The notes under the pieces: model-generated | The model's database searches: none | Told to the model about the DNA's origin: nothing | Seen by the model: only the letters and a program-made list of their open reading frames with translations | Source of the DNA: UBA10365 sp041441915 | GTDB taxonomy: Bacteria > Pseudomonadota > Alphaproteobacteria > Rhodobacterales > Rhodobacteraceae | Reading direction: 5' to 3' | Assembly (NCBI GenBank): GCA_041441915.1 | Contig: JASDRS010000006.1 | Span: 157,391-221,390, forward strand | DNA: 64,000 nt | Position numbers and translations under genes: made by a program | Shown here: piece by piece, positions 1-10,300 of the stretch | Layout of the letters: each line of letters starts with the position of its first letter | Position numbering within the stretch: position 1 is the first letter of the stretch

Positions 1-578
1 GCTATCTGTTCGGCGGTTTCATCGCGGCGAAAAAAATCAACAAACCCAGTTTTTGGTAGCATCAAATAGGTGAATGTCGAATGATCAACCAGATAATATT
101 CATCATTAGTTTCATTAGCTTTGTAGTAGCTTTTATAAGCCTTCGAGGCGACTTTAATTTGCGCGTCGGTGCCGGTAAGGCCAATCAGCTGTGGATGCAT
201 GTTATCCACAAAATCACTCAACACCTGAGGTGTGTCGCGCCTCGGATCAATCGTTATAAAAACTGGTGTGACACCATATCCCTGACTGTCTAAAATATTG
301 ATCGCTTCGACATTACGTGCAACGTCATAGGGACAAATATCGGGACAGAACGTATAGCCAAAATAGATTAAGACTGGCTTTGTGATAATATCTTGATCGG
401 TGACGGGTTGGCCCTTGTGATCAACTAAATTAAATGGCCCCCCGATGGCGGCGCCCGAAACCTGGCCTTCACCACAGCCTAGACTTGACCAACTTCCATT
501 GCGTATAGCAAAAAAGGTTGACAAAGCAAGAAACACCACAACGACCAAAACAGCGATTGCGGCATAATTTTTTGACAT
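1..578 (-). CDS. senC: SCO1/SenC (PrrC) family copper-binding protein, truncated by the window edge
   Basis: A SCO1/SenC protein anchored in the membrane with its thioredoxin-like domain in the periplasm. The family delivers copper to the CuA/CuB sites of terminal oxidases. Reading leftward from an ATG at 578, about 192 residues are visible before the edge. A single N-terminal hydrophobic segment (about residues 6-24) is the anchor. The copper motif YTFCPDICP holds Cys78 and Cys82, and a downstream VDHST supplies the conserved His. The gene diverges from regB; in Rhodobacter senC/prrC sits between regB/prrB and regA/prrA, so the response regulator RegA may lie just off the left edge. The extreme C-terminus is not in the window. 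Family assignment is firm; the redox-signalling link rests on the RegB neighbour. Confidence 0.9.
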   Translation of the reverse strand, partial: MSKNYAAIAVLVVVVFLALSTFFAIRNGSWSSLGCGEGQVSGAAIGGPFNLVDHKGQPVTDQDIITKPVLIYFGYTFCPDICPYDVARNVEAINILDSQGYGVTPVFITIDPRRDTPQVLSDFVDNMHPQLIGLTGTDAQIKVASKAYKSYYKANETNDEYYLVDHSTFTYLMLPKTGFVDFFRRDETAEQI

Positions 579-669
579 TTGCTTGACGTGCCCCCAAAGT
601 TTCAACCATTGATAGAACCTAATGGGCTATTAGCAATCGAAAAATCGCCGCAGCTAGGAGTTACCGCCC

Positions 670-2058
670 GTGCATCTTTTTAATTCACGCATTCCTAAAA
701 TTGGGTCACGCTCGGACTGGGTGCGGTTGCGAACCTTGATCCTTCTGCGGTGGATGGCGATCGCAGGTCAGACCTTGGCGCTTTTGATCAGCTTTTATGT
801 CCTTCACATAACCTTACCATTTGCCTCTTGCTTGGCAGTGATAGGGGTGTCAGTTGTCGCCAATATTATTTCTATTTTGGCCTTTCCCGTCACTAAACGC
901 CTAAGCGAGATGCAGACGTTTTTGTCACTTTTGTTTGATGTTTTCCAGCTCTTTACGCTGATTGTTTTGACTGGAGGGCTGTCCAATCCCTTTGTGATTT
1001 TGGTCATTGCACCTGTTGCTATTTCGGCTAGCGCATTAGAGCTCCGCACCACTGTCATTTTAGCAAGTGTTGCTATTTTATTAGTCAGTTTGACGTCATT
1101 TTTTTACATCCCCTTAAGGGTTATGAATGGGCAGATCCTTGAAATTCCTGGTCTGTTCGCCTTTGGTCTTTGGGCAGCCATTATTACCGGAATTATATTT
1201 TTATCGTTCTATTCACGCCGCATTGCAGTTGAGGTTCGCTCAATGGCACATGCACTGCTTGCCACGCAAATGGCTTTAGCGCGTGAGCAAAAGCTCACCG
1301 ATCTAGGCGGCGTTGTCGCCGCCACTGCGCATGAGTTGGGTACGCCCTTGGCAACGATTAAGCTGGTAAGCTCGGAGCTTTTGGCCGAGCTTAAAGAATT
1401 TCCTGATCTTTATTCTGACGCGCTGCTCATCCGCGATCAAACAAACCGCTGCCGCGATATTTTACGTGATATGGGCCAACTTGGGAAAGACGATAAGCAT
1501 TTGCGACAGGTGCCCCTAGCGGCCGCTTTACAAGAAGCCGCCGAGCCCCATATTGCCCGAGGAAAGTCAGTACATTTTCGGACATTAGGTGTTGATGAGT
1601 TTTTGGTTTCTGAGCCTTTAATCGTGCGCTCACCAGAATTGATTCATGGCTTAAGAAATCTGATCCAAAATGCTGTTGATTTTGGGGGCTCCCATGTCTG
1701 GGTAGAGGCCCGGTGGAGCAGGAGCACAGTCGAGGTTCGCATTCAAGATGATGGTCCGGGCTACCCAGCACAGGTCATCGACCGGATCGGGGACCCTTTC
1801 GTGCGGCAGCGGGCGCTAGACCAAGAAAATATGCGCCGGCCAGAATACGAAGGCATGGGCTTGGGGCTCTTTATCGCCAAAACACTTTTAGAACGCACCG
1901 GCGGCAAATTGAAATTTTCTAACGGATCAGACGATGCTGGCCAAAATCCTTCGGATCTGCAGGCGGGTGGTGCTGTTGTTGATGTCTCCTGGCCATTAAG
2001 TGCGCTGGAAGCGCCAAGTCAGGGCGGGTTAGGTTTGAACGAAAACATCGCTAATTGA
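670..2058 (+). CDS. regB: Redox-responsive sensor histidine kinase RegB/PrrB
   Basis: Membrane sensor kinase of the RegBA (PrrBA) two-component system, which adjusts respiration, carbon fixation and related processes to redox state in alphaproteobacteria. The N-terminal half holds about six membrane segments. The RegB-specific quinone-site heptapeptide GGLSNPF is at residues 102-108. The H-box is HELGTPLA with phospho-accepting His221, and the redox-active cysteine of the family is present as Cys261 (NRCRDIL). An N-box (LRNLIQNAVD) and G-boxes (DDGPGYP, GMGLGLF) complete the ATPase domain. The 462-residue length matches the family. The start is GTG at 670 with AGGAG at 656-660. All signature residues of a functional RegB are seen; the partner RegA is not in the window. 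Confidence 0.95.
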   Translation: MHLFNSRIPKIGSRSDWVRLRTLILLRWMAIAGQTLALLISFYVLHITLPFASCLAVIGVSVVANIISILAFPVTKRLSEMQTFLSLLFDVFQLFTLIVLTGGLSNPFVILVIAPVAISASALELRTTVILASVAILLVSLTSFFYIPLRVMNGQILEIPGLFAFGLWAAIITGIIFLSFYSRRIAVEVRSMAHALLATQMALAREQKLTDLGGVVAATAHELGTPLATIKLVSSELLAELKEFPDLYSDALLIRDQTNRCRDILRDMGQLGKDDKHLRQVPLAAALQEAAEPHIARGKSVHFRTLGVDEFLVSEPLIVRSPELIHGLRNLIQNAVDFGGSHVWVEARWSRSTVEVRIQDDGPGYPAQVIDRIGDPFVRQRALDQENMRRPEYEGMGLGLFIAKTLLERTGGKLKFSNGSDDAGQNPSDLQAGGAVVDVSWPLSALEAPSQGGLGLNENIAN

Positions 2059-2266
2059 TACGATTTTTGTTATGGTCTTACTCATTTTTTGAAGAGTTTT
2101 TATTGTTTTCGACCAAAAATGAGCTTGCTTTGTGTTAATTTGGGTCGGCACCTACCTAGATGGGCTTAAATTGGTTGTCTGGTCGAGTATGAAAATCATG
2201 CAGATGCCGCCCTCCAAACTGCTTGAGCAGGCTTGCACCCGCGCGCGCCACAAGCAATCATGCGGC

Positions 2267-2746
2267 ATGACGCAAAAATTTACCCACTCCACCTACCTGC
2301 AGAACGCTAACGACACGGCGGCTTTAGGGCGATGGTTTTCGCATCACGTTATATTAGGAGATACTCTTTTACTGTCTGGACCGATCGGTGCAGGAAAAAC
2401 CCATTTTGCACGCGCCCTTATTCAATCCAAAGTTGGCGAGCTTGAGGATGTTCCCTCGCCCAGCTTTACACTGGTTCAAACTTATGAAGCCCCCGATTTT
2501 GACATTTGGCATGCCGACCTTTACCGTCTAAGCCATCCAGAAGAGGTGGTAGAGCTTGGTCTAGAAGATGCTTTTTCGAGTGCGGTTTGCCTTGTGGAGT
2601 GGCCAGATCGTTTGGGGCAAGCCACACCCAAATCCGCGCTTTGGCTGGAGTTTGCCGCTCAAGACGAAGGCCGCTTAGTCACAGTCTCTGGCTCTCCGCG
2701 CTTTGACTTAGCTTTTGCACTACTTGAAGACTGGCCGAACAAATGA
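2267..2746 (+). CDS. tsaE: tRNA threonylcarbamoyladenosine biosynthesis ATPase TsaE
   Basis: Small P-loop ATPase that works with TsaB and TsaD to put the t6A modification at position 37 of ANN-decoding tRNAs. The Walker A motif GPIGAGKT is at residues 38-45 and a TsaE-type WHADLYRL follows further on. From ATG 2267 the protein has 159 residues, the usual family length. The open frame continues upstream to a GTG at 2132, but the extra 45 residues do not look like the family, so I prefer 2267; an ATG at 2189 is the other option and neither has a clear ribosome binding site. It overlaps the next gene by four bases (ATGA), so translation is probably coupled with the kinase gene downstream. Confidence 0.9.
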   Translation: MTQKFTHSTYLQNANDTAALGRWFSHHVILGDTLLLSGPIGAGKTHFARALIQSKVGELEDVPSPSFTLVQTYEAPDFDIWHADLYRLSHPEEVVELGLEDAFSSAVCLVEWPDRLGQATPKSALWLEFAAQDEGRLVTVSGSPRFDLAFALLEDWPNK

Positions 2747-3753
2747 GCACAGCACAGGACAAGGCCCGTCATCAATTCATTGAATCTGCTGGTTGGGGTG
2801 CGGCTTCGGTCACGCCCTTGCCAGGCGACGCATCAGCGCGGCGCTATTTTCGTTTGGCCCTACGAGGAAAGCGTTCCGTTTTAATGCACGCGCCCAAAGG
2901 TCAGGCAGACGATCCCGCCGCGTTTTTATCCATTGGCCGCTTTTTACAAAGCCTTGGCCTTTCTGCACCCAAGACTTTTGCCCAGAATTTAGAAAAGGGT
3001 TTTCTTCTGCTTGAAGACTTTGGCGACAACCTGTACGCTCGTCTTTTGGGCCAATCGCCTGAACTTGAACTGCCACTTTACAAAAGCGCCGCCCATGTTT
3101 TAACCCACGTTCATAAGGCTGAAGCCCCTTTGGGGGTAGCCAATTTGTCTTGTGCCGAATGGGCCAAATCTTCTGATTTGGCGTTTCTGTGCTACGGCGC
3201 CCAATTCGGTGTTTCAGCTTCTGTGACAGAGGGGTTCATTCGAATTCTAACCGAGCTATTGGTAAAATACGCCGATAATAACCGTGTGTTCATATTGCGC
3301 GACTATCATGCCGAAAACCTGCTGTGGTTACCCGAAAGGCAAGGCTTGGCGCGGGTTGGGTTGTTGGATTTCCAGCTTGGGCAAATGGGTCAAAGCTGTT
3401 ACGATCTGGTATCACTATTGCAAGACGCGCGGCGTGAAGTTTCACTGGCCACCCAAGCGGCAACTTTGCGTCACTTTCTAGATATAAGCGGTCAGGGTCA
3501 TGCCGCCTTTATGGCAGCTTACTCTGCCTTTGGGGCCCAGCGCGCAGCGCGTATTTTGGGCATATTCACACGATTGGCATTGGCAGGAAAACCGCAATAT
3601 TTGAAACTAATTCCACGTGTATGGCGTGATTTTAACCAAAACTTGGAGCATCCTGCTTTGCGGGCCCTAAAGAAATTTAGCACCCAACATCTGCCTGAAC
3701 CTACCACCTTGCGCCTGCAATATTTGGAAAAAATATGCCCCAAGCCCAAATAA
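2743..3753 (+). CDS. amgK: AmgK-like N-acetylmuramate/N-acetylglucosamine anomeric kinase (APH-fold)
   Basis: Aminoglycoside-phosphotransferase-fold kinase of 336 residues. By position next to a MurU-like nucleotidyltransferase it should phosphorylate MurNAc or GlcNAc at C1, the first step of the peptidoglycan recycling route that bypasses de novo UDP-MurNAc synthesis. The Brenner-type catalytic motif RDYHAEN spans residues 186-192, giving catalytic Asp187 and metal-binding Asn192. The metal Asp is in LLDFQ at about residue 209. The gene overlaps tsaE by four bases and the next gene by 19, so the three form one operon. Many phosphotransferases of this fold exist; the sugar substrate is inferred from the tsaE-amgK-murU order seen in many proteobacteria, not from substrate residues. 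Confidence 0.82.
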   Translation: MSTAQDKARHQFIESAGWGAASVTPLPGDASARRYFRLALRGKRSVLMHAPKGQADDPAAFLSIGRFLQSLGLSAPKTFAQNLEKGFLLLEDFGDNLYARLLGQSPELELPLYKSAAHVLTHVHKAEAPLGVANLSCAEWAKSSDLAFLCYGAQFGVSASVTEGFIRILTELLVKYADNNRVFILRDYHAENLLWLPERQGLARVGLLDFQLGQMGQSCYDLVSLLQDARREVSLATQAATLRHFLDISGQGHAAFMAAYSAFGAQRAARILGIFTRLALAGKPQYLKLIPRVWRDFNQNLEHPALRALKKFSTQHLPEPTTLRLQYLEKICPKPK

Positions 3754-4439
3754 GTCTTATGCTTTTTGCCGCAGGTTTTGGCCGCCGTATGGGGGCCCTG
3801 ACCAAAGACCGCCCCAAGCCCTTACTTCAGGTGGCAGGCCAAAGCCTGCTTAATCATGCGCTCAACCAAACGCGCGGCTTTAGCTTTAAAAACCGCGTGG
3901 TTAATGTGCACTATTTGGCAGAACAGATCATCGCGCATCTTGCCATCGATGCTGGACTTAAGGTTTCAAACGAAAAAGGCAAAATTCTTGAAACGGGCGG
4001 AGGTTTACGTGCAGCGCTATCTTTGTTGGGTATGGGGCCGGTATTAACCTTGAACACTGATGCGATCTGGCAAGGTGGCAGTCCCGTTGGTCAGCTTTTA
4101 GCAGCTTGGGATCCAAATCAAATGGACGCTTTACTTTTGCTGGGTGAGATGGGTCGAGTGGTGGGTCACAAAGGTCTTTCGGACTTTGGGCTTGACGCAG
4201 AGGGTCGGATTAAACGTGAAAAATCTAAAACGGGTTTTCTTTATTTGGGCGCGCAAATAGTCAAGACAGACACCCTGCACCACATCGCAGAACAGTGTTT
4301 TTCTCTTAATCTGATTTGGGACGAAGTGATCCGAAATGGTCGAGGCTTTGGTCTGGTCTATGACGGGAATTGGTGCGGCGTTGGGTGCCCAGAAAACATC
4401 GTCCTGGCGGAGGCTTTGATAAAAAGTGACAATGTTTAA
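3735..4439 (+). CDS. murU: MurU-like N-acetylmuramate-1-phosphate uridylyltransferase
   Basis: Nucleotidyltransferase of 234 residues with the sugar-1-phosphate nucleotidyltransferase signature AAGFGRRM near the N-terminus, followed by DRPKPLL whose Lys contacts the nucleotide phosphate. An LNTDA motif near residue 98 supplies the metal-binding Asp. With the AmgK-like kinase before it, it would convert MurNAc-1-phosphate to UDP-MurNAc in cell-wall recycling. The start used is ATG 3735, inside the end of the kinase gene; an in-frame ATG at 3759 would give an N-terminus closer to the family (MLFAAGFG) and is a serious alternative. It runs into addB with a short overlap. Family assignment is good; substrate comes from context. 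Confidence 0.82.
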   Translation: MPQAQISLMLFAAGFGRRMGALTKDRPKPLLQVAGQSLLNHALNQTRGFSFKNRVVNVHYLAEQIIAHLAIDAGLKVSNEKGKILETGGGLRAALSLLGMGPVLTLNTDAIWQGGSPVGQLLAAWDPNQMDALLLLGEMGRVVGHKGLSDFGLDAEGRIKREKSKTGFLYLGAQIVKTDTLHHIAEQCFSLNLIWDEVIRNGRGFGLVYDGNWCGVGCPENIVLAEALIKSDNV

Positions 4440-7383
4440 AGAAGCCGCGCCCCATGTTTTTGCGATGGCCCCAGGGGTTGATTTTCCAGCAGCCTTGGTT
4501 GCAGGGCTGATTGCCCGCACGCAGGGCAAGGAGCCTCAAGATATGGCACGCGTCACGCTTTATTTAAATACCCAGCGTATGCGCCGGCGCGTGACAGATT
4601 TATTTGTTGAACAAGGCGCTGGGTTTTTGCCGCGGATTTTCCTGATTTCTGAAATTGATCAAGATATGCGCCTTGCGCATTTACCCAAAGCCACGCCTGC
4701 CTTGCGGCGCAGGTTGGAGCTTACCCAACTGGTCGCCCGCCTGCTTGAATCGCAGCCGGATCTGGCAGCAAAAAGCGCTTTATTTGACCTTTCAGACAGT
4801 CTGGCCGATCTGTTAGATGAAATGCAAGGCGAAGCGGTTACCCCCGAAACCATCATCGGGCTTGATGTGTCGGGCCATTCGGGCCATTGGCAACGCACAC
4901 AAGCATTCATGGAAATTGTTCTGCCCTTTTTCAACGGATCAGAACAACCTGACACGTTACAACGTCAAAGGCTGGCTGTTGAAGCACTGGCCGCTATTTG
5001 GAGCCAAACGGCGCCGCAAGACCCGGTGATCGTTGCGGGTTCAACTGGGTCGCGCGGCACCACGATGCAGTTTATGAAATTGGTGGCGGGGCTGGGCAAC
5101 GGTGCGCTGGTCTTACCCGGATTTGATTTTGATATGCACAAAAGTGTCTGGATGAAGCTTGATAATGCGCTGACTGCCGAAGATCACCCTCAATTTCGCT
5201 TTGCCAAACTGATGGGTATTTTAGGCATCGCGCCCGATCATGTGCGCCATTGGCAGAAAATCTACCCCCCATGCCCCGCGCGAAATCGGCTCATATCGCT
5301 AGCGCTACGCCCCGCCCCCGTCACAGACCAATGGCTGACTGAGGGGCAGAGATTTACTGATCTTACCGCCGCCACCCAAGACCTAAGCCTGATCGAAGCC
5401 CCTAGCCAAAGAGCCGAGGGTTTGGCCATAGCCCTTGCCCTGCGCCATGCCGCTGAAATGGGCAAAGTGGCAGCTTTGATTACACCCGACCGAATGCTGA
5501 CGCGCCAAGTCACCGCAGCGCTTGATCGCTGGGGAATTTTGCCCGATGATTCTGCGGGCCGCCCTCTGGCACTTTCGGCGCCTGGGCGGTTTTTGCGTCA
5601 TATTGCCAAGCTATTTGGCCGCAAAATATCAAATGCGGCGTTTCTGACGTTACTTAAACACCCGCTTACGGCAACGGGTTCAGCGCGCGGGGTGCATTTA
5701 CGGTTTTCGCACGAATACGAATTACACATGCGCCGCTTTGGTTCTGCGCTTTACGATCCCAAGATGCTGATTGCTTGGGCCGGCACTCAGTCTGACTCCA
5801 TGGCAAAACCTTGGGCCGAATGGCTGGCTACGACCCTGACAGGACTTGACCAAATCAACACCCGTCCTATTGAAACTCATTTATCCGACCTGATCCTGCG
5901 CGCCGAGGCCTTGGCCGCGGGCTCTTTAGCCACGGGCTCTGGCAGTCTTTGGGAAAAAGAGGCGGGTCAAAAGGCGGCCGAAGTAATGGCCGATCTGCAA
6001 AAAGCAGCCCCTTTTGGCGGCATCTTATCCGCTTATGATTTTGAAGCGTTGTTTGCGTCGGTATTAAACCAAGGCCAGATCCGTATTGCGAATATCACCA
6101 ACCCTCATATTATGATTTGGGGTACTCTTGAAGCGCGGGTGCAGGGAGCTGATTTGGTCATTTTGGGCGGGCTAAATGATGGCGTATGGCCGCAAGCTCC
6201 GCCTCCTGATCCGTGGTTAAATCGACAAATGCGACAAAAATCTGGGCTTTTGCTGCCCGAACGACGCATCGGGCTTTCGGCACATGACTTTCAGCAAGCG
6301 ATCTGTGCGCCTCAGGTGATTTTAAGCCATACATTGCGAGACGCCGAAGCGCCCACCGTACCCTCTCGCTGGCTTAATCGATTGACGAACCTGCTTGCGG
6401 GGCTGCCCGATCAAGGCGGCGCTGCGGCGCTTACGCTTATGCGTGCCCGTGGCGTGGCTTGGCTGGATCTTGCGCTTAGGCTGGATCTACCAAACGAGGC
6501 GCATTTAAGTGATGCGATGTTGCAACCAAGCAAGCGCCCATCACCCAAGCCACCCGTAGAAAGCCGCCCAAAAAACCTTCCCGTTACGGCCATTTCAAAA
6601 CTGATCCGCGACCCATATCATGTCTATGCGCGCTATATTTTAAAGCTTTACAGGCTTAATCCACTGCATATGTCGGCCGACACCCGGCTACGCGGTGACG
6701 TTTTGCATAAGATTTTAGAGCAATTCGTGAAAACGCGCCCCGCAGAGGAGCTCTTACCCCAAAACTACGCCGCCGCCAAGGATCGGTTAATGACGCTTGC
6801 TGCTTTGATGCTGGGAAAAATTGTGCCCTGGCCCGCCGCACGCGCGCTTTGGTTCGCCCAGCTTGCCCACGTTGCTGATGTATTTCTAGAAAGCGATCGC
6901 GGGGCAGAGATACTTGAGTCGCAAACTGAGCGATCGGGTACATATGATCTACCTGAATTGGGCTTTACCGTGAAAGCCAGGACCGATAGAATTGATGTTC
7001 TAGCAAATGGCGATCTTCAAATCATCGATTACAAAACTGGAGCCCCGCCGACCAAAAGTGAACAGGCCGCGTTTGAAAAACAGCTTTTGCTCACGGCCTT
7101 AATAGCAGAAAACGGCGGCTTCACGGATTTTGGGCCGAAATCAGTGAAATCGATTTCTTACATTGGCCTTGGCAACAATCCCAAAACAGAAAGGACCGAG
7201 ATCACGCCCGAGCTTTTGGCCGAAGAGCTTCAAGGTCTGATCGCCTTGATCACGCAATATAACAGCCCGTCCCAAGGGTATACGGCGCGCCGTGCCATGT
7301 TTTCGGTGCAATATCCGAGCGATTATGATCATTTGTCGCGGTTTGGGGAATGGGATCTTAGTGAAAAGGTTAATGCGACATGA
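4426..7383 (+). CDS. addB: Double-strand break repair protein AddB
   Basis: Large subunit (985 residues) of the alphaproteobacterial AddAB helicase-nuclease, which resects double-strand ends for RecA loading in the way RecBCD does in enteric bacteria. The C-terminal RecB-type nuclease domain is visible as LQIIDYKTG near residue 870, with the catalytic Asp and Lys. The N-terminal half is an inactivated helicase-like fold without a convincing Walker A, as is usual for this AddB subfamily. The start is GTG 4426, overlapping murU by 14 bases, with an alternative ATG at 4432; GGAGG at 4409-4413 is rather distant. It overlaps addA by four bases (ATGA), consistent with stoichiometric co-translation of the two subunits. 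Confidence 0.93.
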   Translation: MTMFKEAAPHVFAMAPGVDFPAALVAGLIARTQGKEPQDMARVTLYLNTQRMRRRVTDLFVEQGAGFLPRIFLISEIDQDMRLAHLPKATPALRRRLELTQLVARLLESQPDLAAKSALFDLSDSLADLLDEMQGEAVTPETIIGLDVSGHSGHWQRTQAFMEIVLPFFNGSEQPDTLQRQRLAVEALAAIWSQTAPQDPVIVAGSTGSRGTTMQFMKLVAGLGNGALVLPGFDFDMHKSVWMKLDNALTAEDHPQFRFAKLMGILGIAPDHVRHWQKIYPPCPARNRLISLALRPAPVTDQWLTEGQRFTDLTAATQDLSLIEAPSQRAEGLAIALALRHAAEMGKVAALITPDRMLTRQVTAALDRWGILPDDSAGRPLALSAPGRFLRHIAKLFGRKISNAAFLTLLKHPLTATGSARGVHLRFSHEYELHMRRFGSALYDPKMLIAWAGTQSDSMAKPWAEWLATTLTGLDQINTRPIETHLSDLILRAEALAAGSLATGSGSLWEKEAGQKAAEVMADLQKAAPFGGILSAYDFEALFASVLNQGQIRIANITNPHIMIWGTLEARVQGADLVILGGLNDGVWPQAPPPDPWLNRQMRQKSGLLLPERRIGLSAHDFQQAICAPQVILSHTLRDAEAPTVPSRWLNRLTNLLAGLPDQGGAAALTLMRARGVAWLDLALRLDLPNEAHLSDAMLQPSKRPSPKPPVESRPKNLPVTAISKLIRDPYHVYARYILKLYRLNPLHMSADTRLRGDVLHKILEQFVKTRPAEELLPQNYAAAKDRLMTLAALMLGKIVPWPAARALWFAQLAHVADVFLESDRGAEILESQTERSGTYDLPELGFTVKARTDRIDVLANGDLQIIDYKTGAPPTKSEQAAFEKQLLLTALIAENGGFTDFGPKSVKSISYIGLGNNPKTERTEITPELLAEELQGLIALITQYNSPSQGYTARRAMFSVQYPSDYDHLSRFGEWDLSEKVNAT

Positions 7384-10300
7384 TCCCTTTAGGCGACGCC
7401 AGCCTGCGCCAGATTGAAGCGGCTAATCCCAAAGCCTCGACATGGTTGTCAGCCAATGCGGGGTCTGGGAAAACCAAGGTATTGATCGACCGCGTGGCGC
7501 TTTCGCTTTTAGAAGGGGTCGAGCCTGCGCGGATTTTATGCCTGACATATACGAAGGCCGCCGCATCAGAAATGCAGGTGCGGCTTTTTGAACGCTTGGG
7601 AAAATGGGCCATGAGTGAAGAGCAGGGTCTGCAAAAAGAGCTTGCGCAGCTGGGTGTTTTGGGGCCTTTTGGGTCTGACAAGCTGGCCGCAGCCCGCCAG
7701 CTTTTTGCACGCGCCATCGAAACACCGGGCGGTTTGCGAATTCAAACCATCCACTCGTTTTGCGCCAGTCTTTTGCGCCGCTTTCCGCTTGAAGCAGGCG
7801 TGTCGCCGCTATTTATGGAAATGGATGAACGCAGCGCCACGCTGATGCGCCAAGAAATTGTTGATGACATGGCTCTTGAAAGCGCGTGCCAAGAAGTGGC
7901 CGACATGGCCGCCGGTTACAGCAGCGAAGATTTCGACGGACTGATGCAAGCCATTATCAAACATCAATCTGACTTTAGCGCCCCCCTGTCCGTAACCGAT
8001 ATTTGGGCCAGCTTTGGTCTTGCCCCTAATTTTTCCATTGAGGGCTTTCTTGGTCAGGTGTTTTTAGGAGTGGAAGTCGCGCTGTTCAAAACAATCATCC
8101 CGATTTTGCGCAGCGACGGTATAACGATGGTACGTTTGGCCGATGTTTTGGCAAAAGTTGATTGGCAAAACCCCAGCTCTGCAGATTACGAGGCCCTGAA
8201 AGGCGCTATGCTGACCAAATCTGGCAATAACGCGGGCCAGCCCAATTTAAAGATCCCCACTAAAAAATCAAAAGACGAAATGGGTGATCTGGCCCATGAT
8301 TTAGTTGCCTTTATGCGCCGACTGGCAGATGCGCGGGAAAGCGAGCTTGGTCTTTTTGCCGCCCAGCGCACCCTGGCTCTGCATCGATTTGCCCGTGCCT
8401 TTTTGCCACTTTATCATCTGCGCAAAAACGAACGTGCTGCGTTAGATTTTGATGATCTTATAAACCGTGCTGGATCTTTGCTGACCGAACCATCGGTCGC
8501 GCAGTGGGTTTTATTCCGTCTCGATGGCGGCGTTGATCATATTTTGGTTGACGAGGCGCAAGATACCAGCCCCGCCCAATGGAAAGTGATCGAGCTTTTG
8601 GCCCAAGAGTTTACCTCTGGCAAAGGCGCTCGTGATATTAACCGCACTATCTTTGTTGTAGGTGATAAAAAGCAATCGATTTATTCCTTTCAAGGGGCAG
8701 ATGTCGGTGCCTTTGACCGTATGAAGTTGCACTTTTCGCAGCGCCTCAGTGAAAGCAATCAGCCCTTGAAAGACCTGGCATTAGAGCATTCATTTCGCTC
8801 TGCCCCGGCCATTTTGGCGCTAGTGGATAGCTGTTTTAATATTGATGGGCGCAAAGCCCTGGGCGGTGATTTCAAACATTTGGCCCATGATAGCGATATG
8901 CCCAGTATAATCGAGCTTTGGCCGGTGATTGAAAAAAGCAGTGCCCCCGAAAAGGGCAGCTGGGATGATCCAGTCGATTTGGTGCAAGACACACATCACA
9001 CGGCCCGCTTGGGTCATGTGGTGGCCAAGCGGATAAAAGACATGATAGATGCTGGCACACGTATTCATGTCAAAGGCAGTTTACGAGCAGTGCATGAAGG
9101 TGATTTCCTGATTTTAGTGCGAAGTAGATCCGAGGTTTTCACCCAAATTATCCGCGCCTGTAAGGCCCAAGGTCTGGCCGTTGCCGGAGCCGACAGGCTA
9201 AACCTTAGCGCCGAACTTGCAGTGAAGGATATAGCCTCGCTTTTGGGGTTTTTGGCTACACCAGAAGACTGCCTGTCATTGGCCGAGGCTTTGCGCTCGC
9301 CCCTTTTGGGGCTTAGCGAGGCCAATCTTTATTCATTGGCATATATGAGAAAAGGTTATCTTTGGGCCGAATTGCGCCAGTCTGATAAACACTCTGAAAC
9401 GCTGAAAGTTTTGAACGACCTGCGCGATCAGGCTGATTATTTGCGCCCCTATGATATTATTGAACGCATTCTCACGCGCCATCAGGGCCGCCAAAGATTG
9501 CTGACCCGCCTGGGCCCCGAAGCCGAAGACGGTATCGACGCTTTGTTAAGCCAAGCCCTGATCTATGAACAAACCGACGTGCCCAGTCTGACTGGCTTCT
9601 TGACCTTTTTGCAAAGCGATGACGTGCAAATCAAACGCCAGATGAACAATGCGGCCCGCCAAATCCGCGTTATGTCGGTGCATGGGGCTAAGGGGCTAGA
9701 AGCACCTATTGTGATCTTGCCCGATTGTGCCGATAAAAGCCCCATAGACAGCGACGAATTGATCACACTAGAGAGCGGTCTTTTGTCGTGGAAAACCTCA
9801 AAATTTTCCAGCCCCAAGATCATCAAAGATGCACGTCAAAAAAGACAAGACCAGGCTCAAGATGAAGAGCTCCGCCTGCTTTACGTTGCCCTAACGCGCG
9901 CACAAAGTCATTTGATTGTGGCAGCAGCAGGCAGGACGACGGGGGCCAATGCTTGGTATAATCAAATCCAAGTTGCGATGCGAGCAATTGGTGCTGCGAC
10001 CCAGGCTGATGGCCGCATGATTTATACTCAAGGCGTTTGGCCAACTCCGCTGCGGGCAGCAGCCTCGTCGCCTGATATCGGGGTGACCCTGCCTGATTGG
10101 GCTCGTTTGCCCGCAGTCAAGCCCCAACGGCCGTTGCAGGCAGTTTCACCCTCGGGTCTGACGGGGGCCAAGGCCGTGGCTGGCCCGCAAGAAGATTCTG
10201 ATTTTGACGCGACGTCTTACGGCACCTTGGTGCATCTTTTGTTAGAGTATTTTCCCCAAGCCACTAAGGCCGCGCGCCCCGCTTTGGCTGCAAAGTTGTT